A stretch of 39,580 nt of DNA from Peptostreptococcaceae bacterium (lineage in GTDB: Bacteria > Bacillota > Clostridia > Peptostreptococcales > Peptostreptococcaceae): positions 1 through 39,580 of the forward strand of contig JASBZE010000004.1 in the NCBI GenBank assembly GCA_029983575.1, given 5' to 3'. The notes beneath the pieces are model-generated. The model made no database searches and was not told the DNA's origin. It was given only the letters and a program-made list of their open reading frames with translations. Positions 39,508 to 39,580 of the stretch are shown one piece after another. The position numbers and the translations under genes are program-made. The first letter of the stretch is position 1. Every line of letters starts with the position of its first letter.

Positions 39508-39580
39508 ACATTTGACAAAAGAATACAGTTTTATTTAAAGTTGATAATTTTAAGGATAAAAATTTCCAGGATAAAAAAAC

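Overview
This is a 39.6 kb stretch of an AT-rich, low-G+C Gram-positive chromosome. An anaerobic Clostridia or Tissierellia-type bacterium is the best fit. The reasons are the phosphotransbutyrylase/butyrate kinase pair, HrcA/CIRCE heat-shock control, strong AGGAGG ribosome binding sites, a transcription-terminating FMN riboswitch, and prfB with its programmed frameshift. I cannot name the genus from the sequence alone. All 32 genes I accept lie on the minus strand, so transcription runs from the right end (about 39400) to the left end. This suggests one replication arm in leading-strand orientation. I see no rRNA, tRNA, CRISPR array, insertion sequence or prophage.

Layout in transcription order (right to left). 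(1) hrcA-grpE-dnaK-dnaJ, behind a sigma-A promoter and a CIRCE operator, closed by a terminator at 34470-34489. (2) A four-gene cassette: ECF-type sigma factor, six-TM protein of unknown function, ABC ATPase, ABC-2 permease. It resembles the Bacillus SigY operon in outline. (3) A D-Ala-D-Ala carboxypeptidase. (4) cbiM-cbiN-cbiQ-cbiO (ECF cobalt uptake), followed after only 40 bp by a heterodimeric ABC exporter pair. (5) mscL. (6) A BceAB-like ABC pair whose ATPase has lost several normally invariant motifs, translationally coupled to an orphan flavin disulfide reductase. (7) Two unrecognised exported or membrane-anchored proteins. (8) fruK-fruA for fructose uptake. (9) A ribbon-helix-helix protein. 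(10) phoA (alkaline phosphatase) overlapping a YibE/F-family membrane protein, behind what looks like a four-half-site PhoP box. (11) secA-prfB-tex. (12) ribU under an FMN riboswitch. (13) ptb-buk.

Housekeeping genes sit at both ends and the accessory, envelope-related genes lie in the middle (about 16600-34300). Observations most worth following up: the PhoP-box-like array with 11-bp periodicity before phoA, which would place a YibE/F protein in the phosphate regulon; the BceA-like ATPase with intact Walker A and B but replaced signature, Q-loop, D-loop and H-loop residues; and an 11-bp element (ATTATACAACC on the plus strand, GGTTGTATAAT in the sense of transcription) upstream of four separate transcription units, all envelope-related or of unknown exported type. 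Several start codons were moved from the longest reading frame to the codon that follows a Shine-Dalgarno sequence; these are noted per gene. All family calls are from reading motifs, not from database searches.
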